From: DATDPY01 sp964395765
GTDB lineage: Bacteria > Bacteroidota > Bacteroidia > Cytophagales > Cyclobacteriaceae
Assembly (NCBI GenBank): GCA_964395765.1
Contig: CAYNCU010000002.1
Span: 1 to 58,489 of the forward strand
Reading direction: 5' to 3'
Length of the DNA stretch: 58,489 nt
The position numbers were made by a program, and so were the translations under genes. Positions within the stretch are counted from its first letter, which is position 1. Each line of letters opens with the position of its first letter. Shown here one piece after another: positions 37,724 through 47,250 of the stretch. The notes under the pieces were generated by a model. That model saw nothing but the letters and a program-made list of their open reading frames with translations. It searched no databases and was not told where the DNA came from.

Positions 37724-38237
37724 TCAGTTCTATTGTACCCCTGGCCTTCAATATTTTCCACCAGGAAAAATCCTGTTTTGCTTCTAGTCCTTCGCCCATC
37801 AAAATTTCATCTTCGGTTTCAATCCGTACAAATTTGGTAGTATGCACGATTTCTTTTCTTGGTTCCCAGAACAGCTCTTCGGTATTTAGCTGTTCACCTG
37901 TTTTTAAGTCCTTTAAGACAACGTTTCTTAACACTCTCCAGGTGTCGGTTTCATGATAATAATAACAATAATCGGCAGATAAAGTACTTACTACGGAACC
38001 ATCTGGATCATAATATTCAAGATAAATGCCTTTGGGGAATTCCCGGTCATTATTATCAAATTCAAGTTGCTGAGGCGCTTTCAGTTTTAATTTCACTACG
38101 GCGGAATCACTGTAAAGGGTAGTTACATTGTCTAATTCAATCGTCGGCCCGTTATAAATCAGGGAATCAAGTTTTTCTGTATTTTCAGAACATCCCAGGA
38201 GTATGAACAGAGCGGGAAAAATAAAAACCGGTTTCAT
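37707..38237 (-). CDS. lptC: LPS export periplasmic protein LptC
   Basis: 176 aa from the ATG at 38237. A short signal with lipobox ILLGC is followed by LptC features: SLIYNGPTIELDNVTTLYSDSA, KGIYLEYYDPDGSVVSTLSA, ADYCYYY and TEELFWEPRKEIVHT, a beta-jellyroll pattern. LptC bridges the LptBFG transporter to LptA in lipopolysaccharide export. A lipidated form is common in Bacteroidota. It starts about 26 bases after the terminator of the upstream TPR gene. Confidence 0.88.
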   Translation of the reverse strand: MKPVFIFPALFILLGCSENTEKLDSLIYNGPTIELDNVTTLYSDSAVVKLKLKAPQQLEFDNNDREFPKGIYLEYYDPDGSVVSTLSADYCYYYHETDTWRVLRNVVLKDLKTGEQLNTEELFWEPRKEIVHTTKFVRIETEDEILMGEGLEAKQDFSWWKILKARGTIELNENNQ

Positions 38238-38262
38238 GTAAACTAACTTTCCGTGTAAATTA

Positions 38263-38293
38263 AAAACGGTCAATGAATTTCATTGACCGTTTA
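38263..38293 (-). terminator. terminator of the TPR gene, upstream of lptC
   Basis: 38264-38276 pairs with 38280-38292 over 13 bases around a 3-base loop (aaacggtcaatga / tcattgaccgttt). On the minus strand it is followed by TTTTTAATTT. It lies 20 bases after the TPR gene stop. Confidence 0.75.
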
Positions 38294-38312
38294 AAAGATC
38301 GAATTGGGAGAC

Positions 38313-39638
38313 CTAATCCCGTTTTTGAATAGTCACCACTTCATTAATCCAACATCCAACTTTAATGGGGTCTCCTACATGCATATTATAGGTAAAGATA
38401 TCTTCGTTACTGGGGAACTGTGCTTTTGCATTTGCCATGCCTTCCTTATTCCCTGCTTTCCTGTACATTTCATAAGCAGCAATGTATACGGCCCGGTCGG
38501 CTACCGGATTTTCATTTTGCTTGCACTCATTGAAGCTATTGAAATAGAGATTGCCGATAACCGTATAGCATTCACTTTTTGAAGGATCCTCCTTGATGCA
38601 CATCTCAGCCTTATCACGTGAAGTAGGCTTGTCATTAGTCCTTTGATAAATATCGGCCTCCTTCAGATAAAGATCAGCCTTTTTCGTGTTTTCATCAGTC
38701 AGTGTAAGCGCATCATCATAGTATTTCAAGGCATTGGTAAAATCTTCCTTTATAAAGTATCGGTCACCGATCAACTTCGCCATGCCGTACTGTGGATCTC
38801 CCTTCTGGACAAGGATTGCCGATTCAAGGAATGCTTTGCTGTCCATACATTTTTCGGCAAAAGCCAATTTGAAAAGGTTTTTAGCCATTTTAAGATCATT
38901 TGGATTCGCTTCAAGTTTGGGCAAGAGGTTTTTATCCATAAAATCACAGCTTACATTGACAATGGTCGTGAGTAACTGGTTTATCTGATCAAGGCTGTTA
39001 TTAAGAAAATCCACATTTTTTCCCTGGCTGGTTGCTTGCTTGATCTTGGCATCAACAATATCAGTAAGGCTATCATAAATTTCCAACACCCTGTCATCGG
39101 AGATTTTGCCTCCATTTAATTTATACCTCCGGATTACATCCATAAAGGCGACCAGGTTATTATCAAGGAAATCCTGTTTATTCATTTCAAAAGCCTTATA
39201 AAACAGGTTAAAAAGCTGTTGTGAATAACTCTTATCATCATATTTATACTTGTAAGCATAAAATGCTTTCCTATTAAGCACATTGGCTTCTTCATCGAAA
39301 TATTTTATTCTTAAATCATACATTAAAAGGCATGAATCGGCGTAGTCTTTCTTTTTGGCAGGATCTTTTTCTGCATCGGCAAGACTTTCGAATATCTTGG
39401 CTCCGTTAATGTAGATTGAAGGGTTTAAATCAGGCGCATTCTTTAAAAGCCAGGTAAGAGGGGGATCCGCCGCCTTGTAATTTCCCAGATTGAACATGTC
39501 TGTATATAATACATACTTTTCTTCGGCTGTTTTTCTGTCTTCAGGCCAGTTCCAACCGGTGGAAGTTAATGAAGGTGCTTGTGAAAAAGCATACTGAAAG
39601 CCAAATACACCCAGAATTAATAAAACTTTCGTTTTCAT
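38313..39638 (-). CDS. secreted tetratricopeptide-repeat protein
   Basis: 441 aa from the ATG at 39638; the signal peptide ends YAFSQ. TPR-like repeats include FTNALKYYDDALTL, KADLYLKEADIYQRTNDKPT and ESLADAEKDPAKKKDYADSC. Bacteroidota often use such proteins in outer-membrane or protein-transport complexes. The specific role is unknown. A minus-strand -7-like TAAATTTG lies far upstream at 39770-39777. Confidence 0.82.
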   Translation of the reverse strand: MKTKVLLILGVFGFQYAFSQAPSLTSTGWNWPEDRKTAEEKYVLYTDMFNLGNYKAADPPLTWLLKNAPDLNPSIYINGAKIFESLADAEKDPAKKKDYADSCLLMYDLRIKYFDEEANVLNRKAFYAYKYKYDDKSYSQQLFNLFYKAFEMNKQDFLDNNLVAFMDVIRRYKLNGGKISDDRVLEIYDSLTDIVDAKIKQATSQGKNVDFLNNSLDQINQLLTTIVNVSCDFMDKNLLPKLEANPNDLKMAKNLFKLAFAEKCMDSKAFLESAILVQKGDPQYGMAKLIGDRYFIKEDFTNALKYYDDALTLTDENTKKADLYLKEADIYQRTNDKPTSRDKAEMCIKEDPSKSECYTVIGNLYFNSFNECKQNENPVADRAVYIAAYEMYRKAGNKEGMANAKAQFPSNEDIFTYNMHVGDPIKVGCWINEVVTIQKRD

Positions 39639-40015
39639 TGTTAAGATGTTAATTCTATTCGTCAACGTTTAATCCAAATTTCCTAATAGGTAAAGTTTGA
39701 TAAATACCGGATAAAATTTTTAATTATCCCAATTATTCAGCACCTACTATTCCTCTAAAAGTGTAAAACCAAATTTACTAAAGATGGCTTACTTACTGGT
39801 AAATATAGACCAAAATTTATACCAAATTACATTTTTAAAACCCTGACCACCATAAATTGTCTTTAACAATATTATACTGACATCCTTTAATTTACAATCC
39901 CGGAATGACTATTTCCTGTCCACTCCGGGACAAAAGATATTATTTTAAAGGGCTATAAATTAATTAAAATCGCCGTAAAAATTCGACAATTACATTGAAA
40001 TTGAATCAATAATTA
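39639..40015. other. intergenic region with an inverted repeat
   Basis: About 377 bases between the TPR gene and coaX. A 7-bp inverted repeat (tcccgga at 39898-39904, tccggga at 39924-39930) has no T run beyond it. A minus-strand TAAATTTG at 39770-39777 could be part of the TPR gene promoter. No ORF is supported. Confidence 0.4.
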
Positions 40016-40732
40016 TTAAAATTCATTGTAGACCGCAACTGACAACAAGCCCCACAATATCAAATCCGGAATGACGTGTACGGAACTTTTTAAATTGGCC
40101 CGCAAAAAGTCGGTATTGCCTCCGCAGAGGATTATTTTGATGTCAGGGAATTTCTTCCTGAATTTCTTAATTATCCCCTCTGTTTCATAAATTATTCCTC
40201 CTAGTGTCCCGCTTAATATGGAGGATTTCGTATCCTTTCCAAGGAATTCGAATTGCCTCCGGAAATCAATTTCAGGCAGGGATGAGGTGAATGCATGAAG
40301 TGCTTTCAGACGCATGGATATGCCGGGGGAAATTCCGCCACCAAGGTATTTGGAATTTTCATCTACAAAATCATAGGTCAGGCAGGTTCCGCTGTCAATT
40401 ACAAGAATATTGGCAGGACCGAACCGGTGCCAGGCACCCGTAATAGCGGCAATCCGATCTGACCCCAGGCTTTCAGGGCTCTTATATTTGATTTTAATCG
40501 GGAATTTCAGGCCTGCTGATACCCAAAGTGTTTTAATCTTTCCGGAACAGGCCCTCATTAACATTTTTTTTCGACCTCCAACATCGCTGATAACGACCCG
40601 GTCGATGCCGAAATCCCTTAAATGTTTTTTTATTGACGGCAGTGAAAGAGAATTATAGGATTTAATTAACTTGGCCTGATCAAATATTCCCAATTTGACG
40701 GAACTGTTTCCTGAATCGATTACTGCTATCAT
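40016..40732 (-). CDS. coaX: type III pantothenate kinase
   Basis: 238 aa, ASKHA fold. The phosphate motif is IDSGNSSVKLGIF at 5-17 and the adenosine-side motif is VIDSGTCLTYDF. KSPESLGSDRIAAITGAWH and YLGGGISPGISMRLKALH are hallmark CoaX segments. It phosphorylates pantothenate, the first step of CoA synthesis, and needs a monovalent cation. Divergent from anmK with 21 bases between starts; a minus-strand TAATTTTG at 40757-40764 may be its -7 element. Confidence 0.95.
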   Translation of the reverse strand: MIAVIDSGNSSVKLGIFDQAKLIKSYNSLSLPSIKKHLRDFGIDRVVISDVGGRKKMLMRACSGKIKTLWVSAGLKFPIKIKYKSPESLGSDRIAAITGAWHRFGPANILVIDSGTCLTYDFVDENSKYLGGGISPGISMRLKALHAFTSSLPEIDFRRQFEFLGKDTKSSILSGTLGGIIYETEGIIKKFRKKFPDIKIILCGGNTDFLRANLKSSVHVIPDLILWGLLSVAVYNEF

Positions 40733-40753
40733 TTAATTTGATTTTTCACGGAA

Positions 40754-41884
40754 ATGCAAAATTACGTAAAATCCGAATCCCCTGAAATTTATAATGTTAT
40801 CGGGATTATGTCCGGGACATCGGTAGACGGGCTGGATCTCGCCGACTGCAATTTTGAATTTAAAAACGGCCAATGGAATTATGAGATCCTGCATGCAAGG
40901 AGCATTCATTATAAGGAAAGCTGGAAAGAACGCCTGCTTACAATTATATCCGGCTCCACCGAGGATCTATTCGTCGCCGATACAGAATTTGGAGAATTTA
41001 TCGGACAGAACGTGGTTGATTTTATCCGTGAATTTCAAATTAAACCCATGCTTATCGCTTCCCACGGGCACACCGTATTTCATCAGCCCGATAAAAAGCT
41101 CACCTGGCAAATCGGAAATGGAATGATAATAAACCGAATCACAGGAATTCCTGTGATTACAGATTTCAGGCGATTGGATGTTATCCTGGGCGGGCAGGGC
41201 GCCCCGTTGGTACCCCTGGGTGATAAACTTCTTTTCCCGGATTATGATGTATGCCTAAACCTCGGAGGATTTTCGAATATTTCCTGTGATGTAAATGAGA
41301 CCAGAATTGCTTTTGACGTTTGCCCTGTGAATATTGTGCTAAACAGGCTTTCGAGGACACTGGGCTTCAACTATGATGACCATGGGAAAATGGCACGGCA
41401 AGGGAAATTTCTTGAAGAATTATATGAAAATCTAAATCAGCTTGATTTTTATAAAAAAACAGGTCCTAAATCGTTAGGGCTTGAGTGGGTCATTGGCGAA
41501 TTTTTACCTCTGCTGGAAAAATTTGAAAATACCAAAGACATTCTGAACACCATGGTTCGTCATATTGCCTTCCAGATCAACCATGCGATATTAGAACTAT
41601 TCCCGGAAGAAAGGGAAATGACAAAAGTTCTTGTTACCGGAGGCGGAGTACACAATGATTTTCTAATGGAAGTGATAAATGAAAACAGAAGGAATGATGT
41701 GATCTATGAAAAGCCTGCTAATGAAATTATTGACTTTAAGGAGGCATTGATTTTCGCCTTTCTCGGCTTATTACGATACCGGGGAGAAATCAATACCTTA
41801 AAATCCGTTACCGGGGCTTCCAGGGACAGCAGTGGAGGTGTAATCAATAATAATATCGATCTCCGTGATCAGAATGCATCCTGA
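40754..41884 (+). CDS. anmK: anhydro-N-acetylmuramic acid kinase
   Basis: 376 aa, hexokinase-type. NVIGIMSGTSVDGLDLADCN begins the ATP-binding fold; ASHGHTVFHQP, QGAPLVPLGDKLLF, NLGGFSNIS and VTGGGVHNDFLME complete the family pattern. It phosphorylates 1,6-anhydro-MurNAc from cell-wall turnover, feeding it back as MurNAc 6-phosphate. Its end overlaps the convergent yraN gene by 16 bases. No etherase gene (murQ) is in the window. Confidence 0.94.
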   Translation: MQNYVKSESPEIYNVIGIMSGTSVDGLDLADCNFEFKNGQWNYEILHARSIHYKESWKERLLTIISGSTEDLFVADTEFGEFIGQNVVDFIREFQIKPMLIASHGHTVFHQPDKKLTWQIGNGMIINRITGIPVITDFRRLDVILGGQGAPLVPLGDKLLFPDYDVCLNLGGFSNISCDVNETRIAFDVCPVNIVLNRLSRTLGFNYDDHGKMARQGKFLEELYENLNQLDFYKKTGPKSLGLEWVIGEFLPLLEKFENTKDILNTMVRHIAFQINHAILELFPEEREMTKVLVTGGGVHNDFLMEVINENRRNDVIYEKPANEIIDFKEALIFAFLGLLRYRGEINTLKSVTGASRDSSGGVINNNIDLRDQNAS

Positions 41885-42225
41885 ATGTGAAATATAGGAT
41901 TTTTATGGTTCAGGTTTACTGCAATAATATCAAATCTGATTTTGCCCTGCCATCCAGTATCAAGCAGATATTCTTCCGCACAGGTTTCAATCGAGTCTTG
42001 TTTTTTTTCATCCACGGCTTCTTCAGGATGACCGAATATTTCTCCTGTTCTTGTTTTTACTTCAATAAAAATGAGCTTATCTCCTGCTTTGGCAATAATA
42101 TCTATTTCGATCCTTCCGGACCGGAAATTTCTTTCCAGGATCTCGTAGCCGGCGTTTTTCAAATAATCCGCGGCCATATCTTCGCCCTTTTTGCCGATTT
42201 CAATATTTTTGTTTTTTGATGTCAT
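41869..42225 (-). CDS. yraN: YraN/UPF0102 family endonuclease-like protein
   Basis: 118 aa. The PD-(D/E)XK-type core is GKKGEDMAADYLKNAGYEIL, then RIEIDIIAK (Asp42) and FIEVKTRT (Glu55, Lys57). Members resemble Holliday-junction resolvases, and their precise substrate is unknown. It overlaps anmK tail to tail and is divergent from manA, 15 bases between starts. Confidence 0.9.
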   Translation of the reverse strand: MTSKNKNIEIGKKGEDMAADYLKNAGYEILERNFRSGRIEIDIIAKAGDKLIFIEVKTRTGEIFGHPEEAVDEKKQDSIETCAEEYLLDTGWQGKIRFDIIAVNLNHKNPIFHIQDAF

Positions 42226-42240
42226 TTATCCGAAATCCTG

Positions 42241-43224
42241 ATGATCCTTTATCCATTGAAATTTACCCCCATTTTTAAAGATAAAATATGGGGGAACAAC
42301 AAACTCAGAACTTACCTGAAAAAGGATACCGGCAATATAACAAAATGCGGAGAATCCTGGGAATTATCAGGAGTGCCAGGCAATATTTCCGTTGTAAGCG
42401 AAGGAAAACTTAAAGGAGAGTCCCTGACCGGGTTAATGAAAGAATATAAAGGTCAGCTAATTTCGGACCGGGTATTTAATAGATTCGGAACGGAATTCCC
42501 ACTCCTGGTAAAATTCATTGATGCCAATGAAGATCTGTCTGTCCAGGTTCATCCGGATGACCACCTGGCAATCAAGAGACATAATTCAGCCGGTAAAACA
42601 GAAATGTGGTATATCATAAAAGCGGATAAAGAGGCGAGCTTAATATCCGGATTTAACCGGAGCGTAAATAAAGAAGAATATATTGAAACCTTGCGGAACG
42701 GCAGGATTATGGATATTCTTAATGTTGAGAAGGCGGAAAATGACGATGTTTTCTTCATACCGGCAGGAAGGGTACATACGATAGGCAAGGGCTTATTATT
42801 AGCCGAAATTCAGCAAACATCCGATATTACCTATCGCATTTACGACTTTGACCGAACCGACAAGGAAGGTAACAGGCGGGAACTTCATACAGACTTATCC
42901 GTAGATGCTATTGATTATAATTATTATAATAATTACCGGACTTCTTATGATAAAAGTAAAATGAATTGTGTGCAGAATCTGGTTAGATCTGATTATTTTA
43001 TAACCAACCGTTTATATTACAGCCATTCTTTTGAAAGAAATTATCATGAATTGGAATCCTTCGGTATAATGATCTGTCTCGAAGGTAAGGCGCAAATACT
43101 CACTGACGGGGGAACAATAAACATTTCCAAGGGGGATGTCGTTTTAATTCCGGCTTCCCTCGGGAAATTTTCGGTACAGCCTGAGGACGCCATAAAATTA
43201 CTTGAAACCTATATACCTGCATAA
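42241..43224 (+). CDS. manA: class I mannose-6-phosphate isomerase
   Basis: 327 aa, double-stranded beta-helix (cupin) enzyme of the short type. The metal site is SVQVHPDDHLA, then KTEMWYIIKADKEASLI and FIPAGRVHTIGKGLLLAEIQ, with the substrate arginine in TYRIYDFDR. The C-terminal cupin holds KAQILTDGGTINISKGDVVLIPA. It interconverts mannose 6-phosphate and fructose 6-phosphate for sugar use and nucleotide-sugar supply. lipB follows after six bases, so they are co-transcribed. Confidence 0.93.
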   Translation: MILYPLKFTPIFKDKIWGNNKLRTYLKKDTGNITKCGESWELSGVPGNISVVSEGKLKGESLTGLMKEYKGQLISDRVFNRFGTEFPLLVKFIDANEDLSVQVHPDDHLAIKRHNSAGKTEMWYIIKADKEASLISGFNRSVNKEEYIETLRNGRIMDILNVEKAENDDVFFIPAGRVHTIGKGLLLAEIQQTSDITYRIYDFDRTDKEGNRRELHTDLSVDAIDYNYYNNYRTSYDKSKMNCVQNLVRSDYFITNRLYYSHSFERNYHELESFGIMICLEGKAQILTDGGTINISKGDVVLIPASLGKFSVQPEDAIKLLETYIPA

Positions 43225-43230
43225 ATAAAC

Positions 43231-43980
43231 GTGAATCAGATACTCAATAAGACCATTTATTTTAGGGACCTTGGACTCATCGATTACAAAAAGGCTTGGG
43301 ATTACCAAGCTGAGTTACATCAAAAAATTGTCGACATTAAAATCAGCAACAGGGATAAGGCGGTTCAGGAACAAAAACAAACCGTCAATTATCTTCTGTT
43401 TTGCCAACACCCTCATGTTTTCACTCTTGGTAAAAGCGGGGATAAATCCAATTTATTGCTGAATTCACAGGAATTACAGGAAAAAAAAGCAAGCTTTTAC
43501 CACATTGACCGAGGAGGCGACATTACCTACCATGGTCCGGGTCAGATTGTAGGATATCCTATCCTGGACCTGGATAATTTTTTTACCGATATACATAAAT
43601 ATCTGCGATTGCTTGAAGAAACCGTAATTCTTACCTGCCGGGTCTATGGTCTGGATGCAGGCCGGATCAAAGGATTAACAGGGGTTTGGATGGATTATGA
43701 GAAACAGAAAAACCCCAGAAAGATCTGTGCTATCGGAGTAAGGTCAAGCCACTGGGTTACGATGCACGGTTTTGCGTTTAATATCACAACCGATTTATCC
43801 TATTTTAATAATATCATTCCCTGCGGAATATCGGATAAAGCAGTGACTTCACTAACAGCGGAACTCCAACGATCAGTTGATTTTAAAGAAGTGCAGTTTC
43901 ACTTAAAGGAAAATTTCACTTCCCTGTTTCAAGGAGAACTTATTGAAGAAATGAATGAAGAAGGACATTATCAGGTATAA
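43231..43980 (+). CDS. lipB: lipoyl(octanoyl) transferase
   Basis: 249 aa with a GTG start at 43231. The substrate pocket motif is RGGDITYHGPGQIVGYPILDL. Lys164 (RKICAIGVR) and Cys198 (IIPCGISDKAV) form the acyl-transfer pair, spaced 34 apart as in other LipB enzymes. It moves octanoate from acyl carrier protein to lipoyl domains. The next gene starts inside its last codons (26-base overlap). Confidence 0.95.
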   Translation: MNQILNKTIYFRDLGLIDYKKAWDYQAELHQKIVDIKISNRDKAVQEQKQTVNYLLFCQHPHVFTLGKSGDKSNLLLNSQELQEKKASFYHIDRGGDITYHGPGQIVGYPILDLDNFFTDIHKYLRLLEETVILTCRVYGLDAGRIKGLTGVWMDYEKQKNPRKICAIGVRSSHWVTMHGFAFNITTDLSYFNNIIPCGISDKAVTSLTAELQRSVDFKEVQFHLKENFTSLFQGELIEEMNEEGHYQV

Positions 43981-44359
43981 TGTTGAAGGCGTGTATGTGG
44001 CCATTGCCCGTAAACCCGACGAATCCGGAGAGTTCAACTGGTATGTTTATCTCATCAATGATAACCGGTATGCGCTTGATAACGTTCTGATTACATCCAA
44101 AGGTTATGGAGACCTCGGGGGAGAAAAAAAGAAAACGTCCGTACTCCGGCAGATGTTTGAGAAAATCGATTCACAGAGTTATGAAATTGTTGAACCCATA
44201 AGACCGGAGTTATTCGCCTTATGCAATGAATTTTGGGTAAGCTATTATCTTGGAAGGGAAATCTATGATAAAAAATTTATATTCCTTCCGGAATCCTTGA
44301 CCGATGGTTACATTACCCACATTGACCAACTAGGCCTGGAAGGGATCCTTCATTCCTAA
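43955..44359 (+). CDS. conserved hypothetical protein overlapping lipB
   Basis: 134 aa, not recognised. It begins MKKDIIRYNVEGVYVAIARK and has NWYVYLINDNRYALDNVLIT, ETDSQSYEIVE-like mixed beta strands and IRPELFALCNEFWVSYYLG. It is soluble by composition. Starting 26 bases inside lipB suggests translational coupling. It ends 4 bases into the convergent MORN gene. A role in lipoylation is only suggested by position. Confidence 0.7.
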   Translation: MKKDIIRYNVEGVYVAIARKPDESGEFNWYVYLINDNRYALDNVLITSKGYGDLGGEKKKTSVLRQMFEKIDSQSYEIVEPIRPELFALCNEFWVSYYLGREIYDKKFIFLPESLTDGYITHIDQLGLEGILHS

Positions 44360-45279
44360 TAGTTATTCGCGGCCGTCGCCTTATCACTCTGGTAGATCAA
44401 CTTTCCGGATTCATCCCATTCCCGCAGGGTATAAGGGGTAAAGTCCTTCTGATAGGGGTCTGTCTGATACTGAATTTGTTTTTTCTGCCTACGCCTTTTT
44501 TCATAATATTCAGTCCAGGTGCCAGTCTTAACTCCATTCTCATAATGGCCTTTAACCGCTATCTGGCCATTTTCAAAGAAATAATAATAGTCCCCTTCTA
44601 ATATCCCGTTAACCACAGGTAGCACTTCTTTGAGTTTTTTCCTTTCCTGGTCATAGTATTTAACCATCGATTCTTTGGGCCATCCATGATAGTATTTTTT
44701 CTTATCAATGAGGATATCATTCCGGTTCAGGGTAACCCAACGACCGTTTTTAGTACCCAGGTAATACTGACCCTCTTCCAAAAGTTGATTTCCCTGTATC
44801 TTTTTATAAGGACCGTTCAGAATCCTCCCGTATTTTTTATCAATGGTACCTGAATTTCTTATCCTTTTTCGCCTGAAGTCGTACCAGTAAATCTCAGGTA
44901 CATACGGATCCGGTTCCACCCATTTTTTAAGGTAGTAGAATATTTCCACCACCGCATTGTCACCAAAACCGGTTTTAGTAAATCCTCTTTTTGACTTATA
45001 ACCATAAAAGAAATTATGACGATGTTTTTTCTTTTTCTTGTGCGTTAAATTTTTAATGCTGTCCTGTTTTTCAAGATCGATAGTTAAGGGAGTTGATTTT
45101 TCGATCATAAATTGCACATCGTCATTATTGCCGGATTTATCCTGCGCTAAAACAACAGCGGGTAATAACACGGAGGCAATAAGGAATGCGGGGGCGGCAA
45201 TTCCCCTGAAAATCCTTAAGTGTTCTTCTTTCTTATTTATTTTTTGGTTTTCCACGAATGCCATTCCTAATAAGGCCAA
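44356..45279 (-). CDS. secreted MORN-repeat protein
   Basis: 307 aa. A hydrophobic signal-like stretch (about 27-46, ending VVLAQ) is followed by a charged stretch (HKKKKKHRHN) and MORN_2-type repeats: GPYKKIQGNQLLEEGQYYLGT, ENGQIAVKGHYENGVKTGTW and LREWDESGKLIYQ. Such repeats often mediate membrane or lipid contact. The family is sometimes called YwqK-like. Function unknown. A start at the ATG at 45264 is as likely. Confidence 0.75.
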   Translation of the reverse strand: MALLGMAFVENQKINKKEEHLRIFRGIAAPAFLIASVLLPAVVLAQDKSGNNDDVQFMIEKSTPLTIDLEKQDSIKNLTHKKKKKHRHNFFYGYKSKRGFTKTGFGDNAVVEIFYYLKKWVEPDPYVPEIYWYDFRRKRIRNSGTIDKKYGRILNGPYKKIQGNQLLEEGQYYLGTKNGRWVTLNRNDILIDKKKYYHGWPKESMVKYYDQERKKLKEVLPVVNGILEGDYYYFFENGQIAVKGHYENGVKTGTWTEYYEKRRRQKKQIQYQTDPYQKDFTPYTLREWDESGKLIYQSDKATAANNY

Positions 45280-45314
45280 AACAGATTCAGAAAATTGCCT
45301 GTTAATAGCTTTTA

Positions 45315-46598
45315 TTACGTTAACGAAAGAAAGGTTTTCTCTATTATATCACAACACTCGTGCAATTGTTCTTCAGTAATAACCAGCGGGGGTGCCATCC
45401 TTATTATGTTCCCATGAGTGGGTTTTGCCAACAATCCGTTTTCCTTCAGTTTTAAACAGATATTCCATGCTGTATCGCTTTCCGGCGCAGCATTGATTTC
45501 AATGGCATTCATCAAACCTTTTCCACGGACTTCCCTTATTAGCTTCGATTTCGTTAAAAGCAGTGTCAATCGATCACGGAAGATTTTTCCCAGTTTCCGG
45601 GCGTTCTGAAAAAGGTTTTCATCCTTTATTATTTCAAGCGCTTCAATGGCTACCTTGCAACCCAGTGGGTTACCACCGTAGGTTGATCCATGTTCACCGG
45701 GTCTCATTACCTTCATAATTGTATCATCGGCAAGAACAGCGGAAACCGGATACATTCCACCCGATAAAGCTTTCCCCAGGATAAGAATATCGGCCTTTCG
45801 GTAGGATGCCTGACGTTCGCAGGGACCATTACATGAACAACTGCCGCACATTCCGAGCAGACTTCCTGTTCTGCCAATGCCGGTTTGTATTTCATCGGCA
45901 ATGAACAACACATTAGCCTTTTTGCATAATTCCCACGCCTCTTTTAAATAATTTCCGGATGGAAGGATCACGCCTGCTTCACCCTGGATAGGTTCAACCA
46001 GAAAACCGGCGATTTCATCATCTTTCAGCGCCTTTTTCAAAGCTTCCAGGTCATTAAACGGGATTATTACAAAGCCGGGGGTAAAAGGTCCATAATTCCT
46101 GGAAGCAACAGGATCGGTAGAAAATGATACTATGGTCGTGGTTCGACCGTGGAAATTGTTTTTACAAGTAATTATTTTAGCCCTGTTTTCCGGGATTCCT
46201 TTCACCTCATAAGCCCATTTACGGCATAATTTAAGAGCCGTTTCAACCCCTTCGGCACCCGTATTCATGGGAAGCACCTTTTCATAGCCAAAGTAGTTGG
46301 TTACATATTTTTCAAAAACACCCAGTACGTCGTTATAAAATGCCCTTGAGGTTAAGGTTAACTGTCTGGCTTGTTCTGTAAGAATATTTACCAGCCTGGG
46401 ATGACAATGACCCTGGTTCAGCGCACTGTAGGCAGATAAGAAATCGTAATATTTTGTACCTTCCACATCCCAAACATAAACGCCGTCACCCCTGGTGATC
46501 ACTACCGGGAGCGGTTTATAATTGTGGGCTCCGAATTGATCTTCCAATTCAATGGCATCATTTGCGGAATTAACCCAATGTTCTGTTCTTGAATTCAT
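45315..46598 (-). CDS. rocD: ornithine--oxo-acid transaminase
   Basis: 427 aa, class III PLP aminotransferase. [59 protein letters not shown] and ILGKALSGG (PLP Lys276) are the OAT landmarks. It converts ornithine to glutamate semialdehyde in arginine breakdown or proline synthesis. A ten-residue [10 protein letters not shown] segment (251-260) sits just before the PLP lysine region, absent from the OAT sequences I know; it could bind a metal. A -7-like motif lies at 46628-46635. Confidence 0.93.
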   Translation of the reverse strand: MNSRTEHWVNSANDAIELEDQFGAHNYKPLPVVITRGDGVYVWDVEGTKYYDFLSAYSALNQGHCHPRLVNILTEQARQLTLTSRAFYNDVLGVFEKYVTNYFGYEKVLPMNTGAEGVETALKLCRKWAYEVKGIPENRAKIITCKNNFHGRTTTIVSFSTDPVASRNYGPFTPGFVIIPFNDLEALKKALKDDEIAGFLVEPIQGEAGVILPSGNYLKEAWELCKKANVLFIADEIQTGIGRTGSLLGMCGSCSCNGPCERQASYRKADILILGKALSGGMYPVSAVLADDTIMKVMRPGEHGSTYGGNPLGCKVAIEALEIIKDENLFQNARKLGKIFRDRLTLLLTKSKLIREVRGKGLMNAIEINAAPESDTAWNICLKLKENGLLAKPTHGNIIRMAPPLVITEEQLHECCDIIEKTFLSLT

Positions 46599-46627
46599 TC
46601 AATTTAAATCTTCATTATGAAACCTAT

Positions 46628-46635
46628 CAAAGTTA
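46628..46635 (-). promoter_or_regulatory. candidate -7 element of rocD
   Basis: The minus strand reads TAACTTTG, an exact TAnnTTTG match, 30 bases before the ATG. No TTTG is found at the usual upstream spacing. Confidence 0.45.
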
Positions 46636-46750
46636 TCAAATGATTGGCAGAAGCAGTATTGAGCGGGCTAATAAATTGATTATCAGATTTTCATGTTTCA
46701 AAAAGCCAGGATATTTGATGTCCTGATACTTAGACAATTACCTTAATAAT

Positions 46751-46782
46751 TTTGATATTTTAATTAATATTATCCATCTTTG
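46751..46782 (+). promoter_or_regulatory. Bacteroidota-type promoter of the rpmB operon
   Basis: TTTG at 46751-46754, a 20-base spacer, then CATCTTTG at 46775-46782 (7 of 8 to TAnnTTTG). The spacing fits the sigma-A type promoter of this phylum. The rpmB ATG is 32 bases downstream, after an A-rich leader. Confidence 0.75.
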
Positions 46783-46813
46783 CAATCCTGTTTGATAATC
46801 AAGAAAAAGTCCC

Positions 46814-47053
46814 ATGGCAAGAGTTTGTCAGATTACCGGAAAAAAGGCAAAAATAGGGAACAGCGTTTCCCATGCAAATAACAAAACCAAGAAGAAATTC
46901 AGTCCGAATCTTCAGAAAAAGAAATTTTTCATACCTGAAGAAAACCGCTGGATAACGCTTAAAGTTTCCACAAAAGCTATACGTACCATAAACAAGAATG
47001 GTATTAACGAAGTAATTAAGAAAGCAAGGAAAAAGGGAACATTATCGATTTAA
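46814..47053 (+). CDS. rpmB: 50S ribosomal protein L28
   Basis: 79 aa, basic, typical bL28 sequence: [35 protein letters not shown] and [18 protein letters not shown]. It is the first gene of the rpmB-rpmG-DUF4295 block. Well supported by its own promoter. Confidence 0.97.
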   Translation: MARVCQITGKKAKIGNSVSHANNKTKKKFSPNLQKKKFFIPEENRWITLKVSTKAIRTINKNGINEVIKKARKKGTLSI

Positions 47054-47065
47054 TCACCAAGAAAG

Positions 47066-47248
47066 ATGGCAAAAAAGGGAAACCGTGTGCAGGTAATATT
47101 AGAATGTACCGAACATAAAAATTCAGGGCTTCCGGGTATGTCAAGGTATATTACCACCAAGAACCGTAAAAATACCCCCGAAAGACTTGAAATGAAGAAA
47201 TATAACCCTGTCTTGAAGAAATATACCGTACATAAAGAAATCAAATAA
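47066..47248 (+). CDS. rpmG: 50S ribosomal protein L33
   Basis: 60 aa, bL33. [20 protein letters not shown] and [22 protein letters not shown] are diagnostic. Only one Cys is present, so this is the zinc-free form. 12 bases from rpmB and 2 bases from DUF4295. Confidence 0.97.
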   Translation: MAKKGNRVQVILECTEHKNSGLPGMSRYITTKNRKNTPERLEMKKYNPVLKKYTVHKEIK

Positions 47249-47250
47249 TT

